Origin: Candidatus Odinarchaeota archaeon
GTDB lineage: Archaea; Asgardarchaeota; JAGGXT01
Reading direction: 5' to 3'
NCBI GenBank assembly: GCA_021162905.1
Contig: JAGGXT010000065.1
Coordinates: 1 to 9,461 of the forward strand
Length of the DNA: 9,461 nucleotides
Made by a program: the position numbers and the translations under genes. Below, piece by piece: positions 1 to 6,774 of this stretch (its first letter is position 1; each line of letters opens with the position of its first letter). The notes beneath the pieces are model-generated. The model was not told the DNA's origin. It ran no database searches and worked only from the letters and a program-made list of their open reading frames with translations.

Positions 1-91
1 CTTCCTTCGGACATTGTGGATCGGTAAATAATACGTATGATGAAAAAATCTTTTCGTCGGCTATTTCATATAACTTTGTTTTAATCAACAA
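1..91 (-). CDS. possible 5' part of an unidentified gene, truncated by window edge
   Basis: A minus-strand frame is open from a stop near position 113 to the left edge. It reads with plausible protein composition (about 30 residues, containing KLYEIADEKIFSSYVLF and then DPQCPKE). The only in-frame starts are TTG codons at 91 and 88, with no Shine-Dalgarno motif. A good box A (TTTATATG at 124-131, minus) lies about 26 nt upstream of position ~101, so a leaderless or nearly leaderless message is possible. Against it, the plus strand is also open from position 3 to a stop at 116-118, so a plus-strand gene tail is an alternative reading. Too short to assign to any family. Confidence 0.3.
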   Translation of the reverse strand, partial: MLIKTKLYEIADEKIFSSYVLFTDPQCPKE

Positions 92-123
92 AGCATCTAA
101 TTCTAAAAATTTTTAAGTTGTAA

Positions 124-131
124 CATATAAA
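124..131 (-). promoter_or_regulatory. candidate box A for the left-edge minus-strand frame
   Basis: TTTATATG on the minus strand, inside a longer T-rich stretch. Archaeal box A elements sit about 26 nt before the transcription start, which would put the start near position 101, just before the TTG codons at 91 and 88. The same T-rich stretch could instead end transcription of the longin-like gene that stops at 164. Seen by motif only. Confidence 0.3.
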
Positions 132-163
132 AACTATATTTGTTTTCTAAATTACTAATTAAC

Positions 164-748
164 CTATGGCATATACGGCAATTCCTTTAAAGCATTTTTA
201 ACATCATCTAAAGTCTTCTCTATGGGTTCTACCATTGTCGATATCATCATAATACTTGATGTGTCATAGCTTCTCATAGAAGTTAGGGCGTCTATCTCAT
301 TTTTCAGTTTTATTAATGCTTTGTGAACATCTCCAAATCGCAAAATTATCAATTTGGGCAAAGCTTGCTTGTCCGATAGCTTCACTCTTCCTCTGAACAT
401 TAGATCATTAATATTTAGAAATCGAACTCTATTTTCTTTTAGAAGCGGAAGTGCTCTGTTAACTATAGTGGCTAGTAAGTAATTTAATTCAAGATCGTCA
501 TCTTCTGAATCTGCTACCAACATGAAAACAAAATCATCTATGACCTCAAAAAGAATCTTAAAAGAGGTGGTTCTCAAGTATTGTATTTTTTCTGTTTTAT
601 CTGGAGATAAAATCTCTGAAATCTTTGCTATTGTTGCTACAAATTGAGTTGCATGAACTTCAGTTAGTTGAAATTTGGATTCAGGGAGTCTAAAATGGTA
701 AAACAAATTTTCAGATTTCTTATCAACAATGAAAATCTCATTGATCAT
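164..748 (-). CDS. longin-fold-like small protein (hypothetical)
   Basis: A 194-residue soluble protein with no signal peptide or membrane segment. No family is recognised by strong motif, but the order of predicted elements is that of a longin domain. A paired strand comes first (residues 2-20, INEIFIVDK then ENLFYHF), then a helix (about 28-47), three strands (about 54-80) and a second long helix (about 86-106). The opening resembles the start of longin and clathrin-adaptor small chains. Residues 130-192 add another strand and two helices. Longins in eukaryotes serve in trafficking complexes and small-GTPase regulation, and archaeal relatives are known in Asgard genomes; the role here is unknown. 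I chose the ATG at 748 because GGTG (756-759) lies 7 nt upstream. An in-frame TTG at 766 would add six residues but has no such site. It lies downstream of, and on the same strand as, the GNAT gene. Confidence 0.75.
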   Translation of the reverse strand: MINEIFIVDKKSENLFYHFRLPESKFQLTEVHATQFVATIAKISEILSPDKTEKIQYLRTTSFKILFEVIDDFVFMLVADSEDDDLELNYLLATIVNRALPLLKENRVRFLNINDLMFRGRVKLSDKQALPKLIILRFGDVHKALIKLKNEIDALTSMRSYDTSSIMMISTMVEPIEKTLDDVKNALKELPYMP

Positions 749-755
749 AATTAAA

Positions 756-759
756 CACC
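756..759 (-). promoter_or_regulatory. ribosome binding site deciding the longin-like start
   Basis: GGTG on the minus strand, 7 nt before the ATG at 748. It matches the GGTG-type sites before most other genes here and argues against the upstream in-frame TTG at 766. Confidence 0.6.
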
Positions 760-808
760 AGAGCAATTCTTAATCATATTTAACACAATAGATACTACAC
801 AAAAACAC

Positions 809-817
809 TATAATAAG
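809..817 (-). promoter_or_regulatory. candidate box A of the longin-like gene
   Basis: CTTATTATA on the minus strand, preceded by an A-rich BRE-like stretch. A start about 26 nt downstream (near 787) would give a leader of about 38 nt that includes the GGTG site. A second candidate, TTAAATAT at 776-783, would place the start inside or after the GGTG, so it fits less well. Motif evidence only. Confidence 0.35.
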
Positions 818-838
818 TTTTGGAATAAAGAATCACCC

Positions 839-1279
839 TCAGAACTCAATTTCTAAGAGTAAACTGCTTCTTTTAAATCCCATTTTCTCATAGAGTGAAA
901 TTGCTTTTACATTATCAAACTTTGTCCATACATGAAGTTCCTTAAATCCCATTTCTTTTGCAAAGTCAATGGCTTTTTTGACAAGTCTTTTTCCTATTCC
1001 TTGACCCCTGTATTCTTTAGCAACTATTAAGTTTTGAATTTGCCCTAGGAAGTCTCCATGAGCAATGTCTTGGAAGAAGATGATATCCACATACCCTACA
1101 ATTTTATTATCTATGGCGGCAACGAATCCCACATAGTGGTCACATTCAAGATTTTTATTCCAAATCTCTTGAAGTACCTCGATAGATTCTTCAAGACCAT
1201 CCATAAGCTCTTCTATCAAGGGAATTATCATTAAAAAGTCATCTTTACTAATATTTCTAATCTCAATTCCTCCAGACAC
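839..1279 (-). CDS. GNAT family N-acetyltransferase
   Basis: A 146-residue single-domain acetyltransferase of the GCN5-related (GNAT) fold, which moves an acetyl group from acetyl-CoA to an amine. The acetyl-CoA pyrophosphate-binding loop is clear (R91-G-Q-G-I-G96, following the strand QNLIVAKEY). The C-terminal LYEKMGFKR block (129-137), typical of the family, is also present, as is the central strand with VGYVDI (61-66). Length is normal for a complete domain. The GTG start is supported by GGTGA (1286-1290) 6 nt upstream. The substrate cannot be told: the N-terminal acceptor-binding region (about 12-50) is acidic and not diagnostic. Small-molecule or protein N-terminal acetylation are both possible. 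It is divergent from the surface phosphoesterase across 195 nt, and upstream of the longin-like gene on the same strand (90-nt gap), with no evident functional tie to either. Confidence 0.9.
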   Translation of the reverse strand: MSGGIEIRNISKDDFLMIIPLIEELMDGLEESIEVLQEIWNKNLECDHYVGFVAAIDNKIVGYVDIIFFQDIAHGDFLGQIQNLIVAKEYRGQGIGKRLVKKAIDFAKEMGFKELHVWTKFDNVKAISLYEKMGFKRSSLLLEIEF

Positions 1280-1350
1280 GCTAATTCACCAACTGTAACT
1301 TTAGTTATTAAAAATATTCATCCTATCCTATTTTTTGTTGTTGTCAAAAT

Positions 1351-1397
1351 GTGTTAGGGAGCAAAATTATATTTTTAATAATATTTCCCCCTAACAC
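1351..1397. repeat. long-spaced inverted repeat in a divergent promoter region
   Basis: Perfect 9-bp arms, GTGTTAGGG (1351-1359) and CCCTAACAC (1389-1397), flank a 29-nt A/T-only-like core (1360-1388). The G-rich arms stand out in otherwise AT-rich intergenic DNA between the divergent acetyltransferase and phosphoesterase genes. The right arm ends 12 nt before the box A proposed for the phosphoesterase. It could be a paired operator for a dimeric or tetrameric regulator, or a stem in an RNA. A terminator is unlikely because neither flanking gene ends here. Confidence 0.55.
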
Positions 1398-1409
1398 TTA
1401 CATGAAAAA

Positions 1410-1417
1410 TTTATTTC
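1410..1417 (+). promoter_or_regulatory. candidate box A/BRE of the surface phosphoesterase
   Basis: TTTATTTC preceded directly by the purine-rich GAAAAA (1404-1409), a BRE plus box A arrangement. A start near 1439 would give a leader of about 35 nt containing GAGGTG. AAATTATAC (1430-1438) is an alternative box A giving a much shorter leader. Confidence 0.4.
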
Positions 1418-1462
1418 TAACCACTTGACAAATTATACACACAGTAGTTCTCTACAAAAATA

Positions 1463-1468
1463 GAGGTG
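1463..1468 (+). promoter_or_regulatory. ribosome binding site of the phosphoesterase
   Basis: GAGGTG with a 6-nt spacer to the ATG at 1475. An in-frame GTG at 1466 lies inside the site itself, so it is not the start. Confidence 0.75.
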
Positions 1469-1474
1469 TATGAA

Positions 1475-3415
1475 ATGAAGAAAGTAGCAACTATCATCAC
1501 GCTTACTTTTGTATTACTATTGCTTTTCCCTAGTACTTTTGGTCTGCAGCTCCCAAATTTTTCTACTATCAGTAACCTAACAGTAGAGTCTAATAATCAT
1601 AGTTCGCCTTTAATTCATGACGAACAAGTACTAAATATTCTATATCCTCGAAACTCTCGCCCAGAGATACGCAAAAATAACGAACCTTTCATGGTAGCAG
1701 TAAATGTTACTGGCAGTCCGAGTAGTTGGATATTTCAAATATCTTCTATTGCTGGAGTGTTTAATTTAACAGTCATAAATAGCACACAAGACGGAACTAT
1801 ATGGATATTCTGGGTTAAAGCAGTAAATGTGGAGTGTGCTTTGTATAACCTTACTGTTATAGTAACTATAGACACTACTACATATTTTGATACCGAACCA
1901 AGAGCTATTAGCATAATAGAAGAATATCCTGAGTCATATACCTTCATAGTAATAAATGACTTTAGGATTACTAATAATGCCCCAGATCGTGCCAAGGCGC
2001 TCATCGAGTCAATTAATCAGATTAATATGATTAGACCAACATTTGTGCTTGTTATTGGGGATTTAGTGAACTCTGGATATACCGAGACTGAGGAGGAGAC
2101 CGCTCAGCAATATGCCGAGTTTTATAATATTCTACAAAAATTTGAAGTTCCTACTTTCGTAATCTCAGGAAACCATGAGTATTATAACGATGGGATAAAA
2201 TATTATGATAAGTATTTTGGATACTGGCCAAGTGAAAAATCAGACGAGCAATATCATAACTACACTTTTGTCTTCGGAAACGCGGTTTTTGTCTTTGTAG
2301 ATACAGGGGAGGGTGGTAGAGCTGTCGCCATTAAAAACTCACAAATTCAATGGGTAGAAAATCAATTCATAAAGTATCAAAATAAGCCATTAAAGTTTCT
2401 CATAATGCATGTACCTGTTTTTGATGGAACTGGTGATGATAGATGCTTAGCGGATATTAGCAAGTATGCATTCATAGATATCGTCGATACTTATAATATA
2501 ACACTTGTATTATCTGGTCACACACACGTTGATAAAATGACAATATACCATGACCATATTTACTTAGAGACTACATCTGTCGGTGCTCCTGCAAGAACAG
2601 CAACTGGAGTCCCTGATTACGCTCCACACTGGGGATATCGCTTAATTGAAATAAGAAACAACTCTGTAACTAAGTTCTCATATGATGAAACCGGGCATTA
2701 TTCAATTCCCGTTTACATTGATGAAGAAGGTAAAGCAACTCCATATGTTGCAACCCCGATCTTTAACGTTACATACAAATTTAGCGATATCTGGCACTAC
2801 TACAATATTGCTAAAATTAGAAGTAACTTAAGCTCCAGCATGTTGGTATGGGTAAAATTTGTGTTTCCAAAGCTTTATGATGGAATGAACATCGATGTTA
2901 CGAATGGATTAGATTACAAAATTTTCACATTTGGTGATAGAACATATGTCTATGTTTTGACCAATATGACTCCAGGCGTTACAGAAGTCAAAGTTGAAAT
3001 TACCCCAACTCCAAGTACTCCAACAATCAGAGGTATATCATATGAACTAAAAAAACTCGAAAGCGGGTTAGTTCTTCAGGTTAATGTAACAATAGATGAC
3101 GATTATGGCATATTAAATGTTTCACTATTCTATGAAGTAGACGGGGTTTTAAAGGTCGAAAATATGACCCTATTGTCGGATGGCAATTATACATGTTCTA
3201 CGGAACCATTTAATGCAACAAATGAAATAGTATTCTGGATAGAAGCCGTAAATATCTTTGGAATGAGTGTTAAATCGGAGCAGATTTCTCTGCCGGTCAC
3301 AGAAGAGATTCCTTGGTACTATAATCTATTATTTATCTATACAACAATAAGCGTAGCAGTGGTGATAGTTATCGTTGTGTCTATACTCTATATACGGAAA
3401 CGAAAGCGTACATAA
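1475..3415 (+). CDS. secreted, membrane-anchored calcineurin-like metallophosphoesterase
   Basis: A 646-residue cell-surface hydrolase predicted to cleave phosphoester bonds with two metal ions. A signal peptide (1-23: KK, then a hydrophobic core) is followed by a beta-rich, Ig-like stretch (about 50-150). The calcineurin-like domain (about 155-400) shows N-D162-F-R164, GDLVN (195-199), GNHE (232-235), H312 in IMHVP and GHTH (348-351). A beta-rich C-terminal part (about 420-605) and one membrane helix (about 615-640) ending in RKRKRT complete it. Thus all the bulk would face outside. Motif I is normally DxH; here Arg replaces the His, which may change metal binding. By eye there are about 18 N-x-S/T sequons, mostly outside the catalytic core, fitting a glycosylated surface protein. 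The substrate is unknown: nucleotides, phosphosugars or other phosphoesters are possible. It converges on the gene ending at 3449. Confidence 0.88.
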   Translation: MKKVATIITLTFVLLLLFPSTFGLQLPNFSTISNLTVESNNHSSPLIHDEQVLNILYPRNSRPEIRKNNEPFMVAVNVTGSPSSWIFQISSIAGVFNLTVINSTQDGTIWIFWVKAVNVECALYNLTVIVTIDTTTYFDTEPRAISIIEEYPESYTFIVINDFRITNNAPDRAKALIESINQINMIRPTFVLVIGDLVNSGYTETEEETAQQYAEFYNILQKFEVPTFVISGNHEYYNDGIKYYDKYFGYWPSEKSDEQYHNYTFVFGNAVFVFVDTGEGGRAVAIKNSQIQWVENQFIKYQNKPLKFLIMHVPVFDGTGDDRCLADISKYAFIDIVDTYNITLVLSGHTHVDKMTIYHDHIYLETTSVGAPARTATGVPDYAPHWGYRLIEIRNNSVTKFSYDETGHYSIPVYIDEEGKATPYVATPIFNVTYKFSDIWHYYNIAKIRSNLSSSMLVWVKFVFPKLYDGMNIDVTNGLDYKIFTFGDRTYVYVLTNMTPGVTEVKVEITPTPSTPTIRGISYELKKLESGLVLQVNVTIDDDYGILNVSLFYEVDGVLKVENMTLLSDGNYTCSTEPFNATNEIVFWIEAVNIFGMSVKSEQISLPVTEEIPWYYNLLFIYTTISVAVVIVIVVSILYIRKRKRT

Positions 3416-3421
3416 TATACT

Positions 3422-3450
3422 ATTTTTCATTATATTTTCTTCTTTTCTTT
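3422..3450 (+). terminator. U-rich terminator after the phosphoesterase
   Basis: Runs of T broken by single C or A bases (TATTTTTC, ATTTTCTTC, TTTTCTTT) start 7 nt after the stop codon, with no hairpin. This is the usual archaeal intrinsic terminator form. It reaches the 3' end of the converging gene. Confidence 0.55.
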
Positions 3451-4249
3451 AAAGAATAATTACAGCTGGTCTTCTTTTTCCACAAAGTCTCTTAGAAATT
3501 TTATTTACAACTATTTGTTGTGCCTCATTGATTGATGTAACGATGCGATAGCCGTACTCGTACCCAGATCTAAGAAACTTCTTTCTGAAATTATCAATCG
3601 CTGGATGCCATCCTATAGAGATTATAGAAACTTTTCTTGCTCTGTATGTAACACCATCTATTACCCTATATACCATATCATGAGAGCTTTCTGCATCTAC
3701 TATAAATATTATTTCATCTGTCGCCGCTAGTAATTCTCTTAGTTTAGCAATGTTTTGTACGTTTGAAGAGATGATTCTAATCTTATTAACAACGCCATTT
3801 TTACACAGAAAAGCGCCTTCGCTAAAGTCTCTTTTCTTCACAATCTCAGATGCCTCGATCAAGTCTCTATTCTCATTAATTAAAAAGTCCATCATCTTTA
3901 CGAGAAAATCTTTTTCCATAGGAGTAAAGAATAAAATTGCATAGTACCATTCCATTGAATATTCCTTTAAAGGCTTTTTAACCACAACCTCTTTTTCTTC
4001 TACAACTTTCTCTTTGAGCTCCTCTTCAACCTCAACTTCTTTTTTGAGGATCTTTTTTACTTGGTCTGGTAAAAAATCAGGAACCCCTTTATCTCTTAAA
4101 AAGCCAAAGATGAGAAGAGCAAGCTCGTCATCATCAAGTTTATCTATGCCCGTATAAGAATCCACAATATTATTTCTTAAATCATATATCGTCAGTTTTC
4201 CGTCTTCTATAACAAACCGATAATTCTTAATCCAAAATTTGCGAGTCAT
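3449..4249 (-). CDS. unrecognised two-domain protein with charged linker
   Basis: A 266-residue cytoplasmic protein that I do not recognise. Residues 1-60 look like a small alpha/beta unit (strands at KNYRFVIEDG and LTIYDL, then a helix at DDELALLIFGFLRDKG). Residues 64-94 are a highly charged Lys/Glu/Val linker that may form a coiled coil. From about 98 a helical segment (WYYAILFFTPMEKDFLVKMMDFL) leads to an alternating strand/helix part (155-250). That part includes IRIISSN, DEIIFIVDAESS and VSIISIGW, suggesting a Rossmann-like or similar three-layer fold with Asp185 at a strand end. The tail is basic (KRLCGKRR). No Walker A or other catalytic signature is visible. The ATG at 4249 is chosen because AGGTGA (4254-4259) lies 4 nt upstream; the in-frame TTG at 4279 is unsupported. 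It is divergent from the DHH gene. Confidence 0.75.
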   Translation of the reverse strand: MTRKFWIKNYRFVIEDGKLTIYDLRNNIVDSYTGIDKLDDDELALLIFGFLRDKGVPDFLPDQVKKILKKEVEVEEELKEKVVEEKEVVVKKPLKEYSMEWYYAILFFTPMEKDFLVKMMDFLINENRDLIEASEIVKKRDFSEGAFLCKNGVVNKIRIISSNVQNIAKLRELLAATDEIIFIVDAESSHDMVYRVIDGVTYRARKVSIISIGWHPAIDNFRKKFLRSGYEYGYRIVTSINEAQQIVVNKISKRLCGKRRPAVIIL

Positions 4250-4253
4250 AGAA

Positions 4254-4259
4254 TCACCT
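4254..4259 (-). promoter_or_regulatory. ribosome binding site deciding the start at 4249
   Basis: AGGTGA on the minus strand with a 4-nt spacer to ATG 4249. It rules against the longer TTG-initiated reading, which would place this site inside the coding region. Confidence 0.65.
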
Positions 4260-4301
4260 GAAGGAAAAACCAAAGTCAATTATATAACATGTAGAACGCT
4301 T

Positions 4302-4309
4302 AATATAAA
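4302..4309 (-). promoter_or_regulatory. candidate box A of the two-domain protein gene
   Basis: TTTATATT on the minus strand, preceded by an A-rich stretch. A start about 26 nt downstream falls near 4280, giving a leader of about 30 nt that contains AGGTGA. Spacing and sequence both fit archaeal promoters. Confidence 0.5.
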
Positions 4310-4403
4310 TTTTATTTGAAAATAAAAAAACATATTTACAATGTATACTTATTTTTTTGCGACTTAAAATTATGTTCATAGTGGGTCATATGGTGAACTA
4401 TAA

Positions 4404-5279
4404 ATGCTATTGAGAAATATTTTAAAAAATGGAATAATATCGGATGGAGATTGGGATGGTGTTTTTGCGACCGGGCTCCTTATTAACTGGGCATATAGTT
4501 ATGGTATTATTCCCTCATTTTATTTTCCCTCACCAGTTGAATTAAAAAACCTAAGTGTCATAGAGAAAGTGTCTGTCGAGATAGTTCCAACTAAAACTAT
4601 TGTAAAAAATAGTATAATATTTGATCATCATGAAGGCCCGCAAACGGATACTTATGAGAATAATAATATCTGGATCTATGGTAAAGTTAAAAGTGTTGCC
4701 CGTTTGGTAGCTAACTTTTTAGAAGTTGATGTAGATGAAAAGTGGATACTAGCAATAGATGAAGTAGATTCTGCTAATATAAAGTCTGAACTCAGTAAAA
4801 TTTTATTTAAAGCTTACCAAGCAGATGTAATCCACTTTCCAAGAGATAAGATAGCAAAATTGGTTGCTGAATTTAAATTTAATGAATTACTAGATGTTTG
4901 TAAAGAATTAGCTGAAAGATACGAAGTACAGGAAAAAATAGCTGATAAGCTTATTAAGAATTCATATGAAATGTTTCCCAATGTTAAATATTTCTTCTAT
5001 AAAGAGGGAGAAGAGGGCGCAAAGAGAATTGCAATGATTAAACTTGAGGATAAAAATGATATCGTGATAGCAATTGGGAAGAAAGCAGATACTTATCTGC
5101 TTTCAATAGGAACAAAAAAATCCAATATAGATCTACGTCCGCTTTTTGAAGAAGCCAGAAAGAAGGGATACAACGCTGGAGGTAGAGAAAATATTGGTGG
5201 TATACAATCCGCTAACAATATAGATAAAATCCTAGATTTCCTTAAGGAGAACATAAAGAAATTATACATTAGAGAATAA
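4404..5279 (+). CDS. compact DHH-family phosphoesterase (RecJ/NrnA-like)
   Basis: A 291-residue cytoplasmic protein of the DHH superfamily, whose members use metal ions to cleave short nucleic acids, pAp or cyclic dinucleotides. Motif I is D14-G-D16-W-D18-G, the name-giving motif is D74-H-H76 in IIFDHHEG, and further acidic residues (D119, D122) sit where motif III belongs. The C-terminal DHHA1-like motif is AGGRENIGGIQ (258-268). This deviates from the usual glycine-rich GGGH form: Arg/Glu/Asn stand where His is common, so substrate binding may differ. At under 300 residues it lacks the extra domains of RecJ and archaeal GAN nucleases. GGTGA (4392-4396) lies 7 nt before the ATG. It is divergent from the unrecognised two-domain gene, with which it shares 154 nt of upstream DNA. 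Exonuclease, nanoRNase or phosphatase activity cannot be separated by eye. Confidence 0.85.
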   Translation: MLLRNILKNGIISDGDWDGVFATGLLINWAYSYGIIPSFYFPSPVELKNLSVIEKVSVEIVPTKTIVKNSIIFDHHEGPQTDTYENNNIWIYGKVKSVARLVANFLEVDVDEKWILAIDEVDSANIKSELSKILFKAYQADVIHFPRDKIAKLVAEFKFNELLDVCKELAERYEVQEKIADKLIKNSYEMFPNVKYFFYKEGEEGAKRIAMIKLEDKNDIVIAIGKKADTYLLSIGTKKSNIDLRPLFEEARKKGYNAGGRENIGGIQSANNIDKILDFLKENIKKLYIRE

Positions 5280-5402
5280 AATTATTAGCATTTGTTAAAG
5301 TTGATCTGATTCTAATAGACTTTCTAATCTTCTAATATTCACTCTTTTAAAGTTCAATGAGGTATTCTATTTCTCTCTAACGTCTGTTGACTCTTTTTTT
5401 TC
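5280..5402 (+). terminator. convergent 3' region with T-run for the DHH gene
   Basis: The 74 nt between the two convergent stop codons has little T-run content. The first strong run in the plus direction is at 5394-5402, inside the lysine-rich tail of the opposing transporter gene. DHH transcripts may therefore overlap the transporter's 3' end. Three copies of TTCTAAT (5310-5316, 5322-5328, 5330-5336) occur here without obvious meaning. Confidence 0.3.
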
Positions 5403-6598
5403 TTCAAACTCTCTTTCAAAAACACTACCATGAGGGTGGTATCAAAAACACATACCACAGCTGATGTGACAAATGTAGATGTTATCTCACCAGAAATCGT
5501 TGCTATTATTCCTGAGAAAATCGGACCAACACCCCAACCTAAGGATGATGCACTATTAAAGAGACCTATAGCTTCTCCTCTTTCTTCAATTGTAGTTATA
5601 TCGCTTAAATAGGCTGGACCGGCAGCGTTTATTGCAGAATATCCTAAGCCATATGTGATTGTTGCTAATGAGAAATTAATAATTGTGGGCTCTAAAATTA
5701 CTAAAATAGCTGAACCAGCGACAAAGCATAAACTCCCAGTTATTAATACCATTTTTCTGCCTATTCTATCTGATAAATAACCAAATATAGTAGAAGTAAA
5801 AACACCAACCAGCGAGAGAAATGAGAAGATAATTCCTATATATGTATTAGATAGTCCACTTTCCACCATATATATTGGAAGCAGACCTATCATTATTCCT
5901 TGTCCTAACATTAAAAGTAAAATTATGAAAAAGACGATCATTATTTTTCCTCCCTTTTTTAAAGCTCTAAATCTGCTAAAAATAGCAATTGAGAGCAACT
6001 GAAATGTTCTTTCTCGTTTAACAGACTGTATGTCCTCTATACCAGTAGGTATTACTTTTTCATCAACCAATATGAAGAACAATATAATACTAAGGGTGAA
6101 AATAATCGCATATACAAATAGAGTTTGAAATGGACCATAGATGTCATATAGGATTCCTTGCGTGAACATTCCAGCAGAAAATCCAAACATATTCAATGAG
6201 TAAAATCCTCCAGTCCATGATCCAACTTTTTCTTTTGAAACAATGCTTGTAATTATAACTAATGTTATTACTGGGATGCCGGACACTATGGCTGCCCATA
6301 GTATTCTAAGAATTATAATTACCCACACATTTGGATATGATAAAAGCAAATATATTGGAACACTTAAAAAGCCGTTTAAAGTTATGAAAATCTTCCTTTT
6401 TCGTATTATATCTGAAAGCATGCCCCAAATGGGTTGAGCAAAACCCATCATTAATGAAAAAAGAGAACTTATTAATGAGATTTCAAGATAACTTGCTCCG
6501 AGAGAATATGCATATATCTGTAACATTATATTACTTCCGCCCCATACCAAACCTAGTGCGAAGGCAACTAAATAAGTTGCAAAAATAATTTTTCTCAT
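5354..6598 (-). CDS. major facilitator superfamily (MFS) transporter
   Basis: A 414-residue integral membrane protein with about 12 predicted helices in two six-helix halves, joined by a polar, basic cytoplasmic loop (about 180-217). The MFS signature motif A occurs in both halves: G59-M-L-S-D63 followed by R66-K67 between helices 2 and 3, and G273-Y-L-S-D277-R-I-G-R-K282 between helices 8 and 9. These loops mark MFS transporters driven by ion gradients. Length is typical. The C-terminus is cytoplasmic and lysine-rich (KKKKSQQ). Such proteins carry drugs, sugars or organic acids; the sequence does not tell which. The ATG at 6598 is preceded by a GGGGA-like site about 6 nt upstream. It lies 176 nt downstream of the dehydrogenase operon on the same strand, beyond a T-rich terminator, so it probably has its own promoter. 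Confidence 0.9.
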   Translation of the reverse strand: MRKIIFATYLVAFALGLVWGGSNIMLQIYAYSLGASYLEISLISSLFSLMMGFAQPIWGMLSDIIRKRKIFITLNGFLSVPIYLLLSYPNVWVIIILRILWAAIVSGIPVITLVIITSIVSKEKVGSWTGGFYSLNMFGFSAGMFTQGILYDIYGPFQTLFVYAIIFTLSIILFFILVDEKVIPTGIEDIQSVKRERTFQLLSIAIFSRFRALKKGGKIMIVFFIILLLMLGQGIMIGLLPIYMVESGLSNTYIGIIFSFLSLVGVFTSTIFGYLSDRIGRKMVLITGSLCFVAGSAILVILEPTIINFSLATITYGLGYSAINAAGPAYLSDITTIEERGEAIGLFNSASSLGWGVGPIFSGIIATISGEITSTFVTSAVVCVFDTTLMVVFLKESLKKKKSQQTLERNRIPH

Positions 6599-6654
6599 TT
6601 TTAATCCCCAACCTTGGCTTATTGAAAAAGTTCAAGCAATTCTTTAATTCCTCG

Positions 6655-6662
6655 TTTAAAAA
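6655..6662 (-). promoter_or_regulatory. candidate box A of the MFS gene
   Basis: TTTTTAAA on the minus strand. A start about 26 nt downstream (near 6632) would give a leader of about 34 nt with the GGGGA site. It fits the terminator upstream, which implies separate transcription of the transporter. Confidence 0.35.
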
Positions 6663-6726
6663 TGTTACTAAGTTTTTTTATTTAGAAGAAGATCGAAATA
6701 TTAACGTTCTGAAATTCTAAGTTAGC

Positions 6727-6770
6727 AAAAAAACTTGAAAATAAAACAAGAAAGTAAAAGAAAAGATTAT
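6727..6770 (-). terminator. T-rich terminator of the aldolase/dehydrogenase operon
   Basis: Starting 5 nt after the dehydrogenase stop codon, the minus strand carries successive T-runs (CTTTTCTTTTAC, TTGTTTTATTTTC) ending in seven T's at 6727-6733. No stem is needed for archaeal termination. This is the strongest T-rich 3' end in the window. Confidence 0.6.
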
Positions 6771-6774
6771 TAAA

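Noticed and set aside
1351..1397. Inverted repeat as a transcription terminator
   Set aside because: Both flanking genes start here rather than end here, and archaeal terminators do not depend on such stems. A regulatory site is more likely.
1735..2004. Minus-strand open frame of about 89 codons inside the phosphoesterase gene
   Set aside because: It is antisense to a well-supported gene with intact catalytic motifs, and its product has no recognisable features. It is a codon shadow, as are the other shorter antisense frames in the window.
4390..4392. ATG at 4390 as a start for the DHH gene
   Set aside because: It is out of frame with the DHH coding sequence and overlaps the GGTGA ribosome site used by the ATG at 4404.
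5310..5336. Three TTCTAAT copies as a short repeat array or CRISPR remnant
   Set aside because: The copies are only 7 bp, unevenly spaced and in low-complexity DNA between convergent genes. There are no repeat-spacer units.
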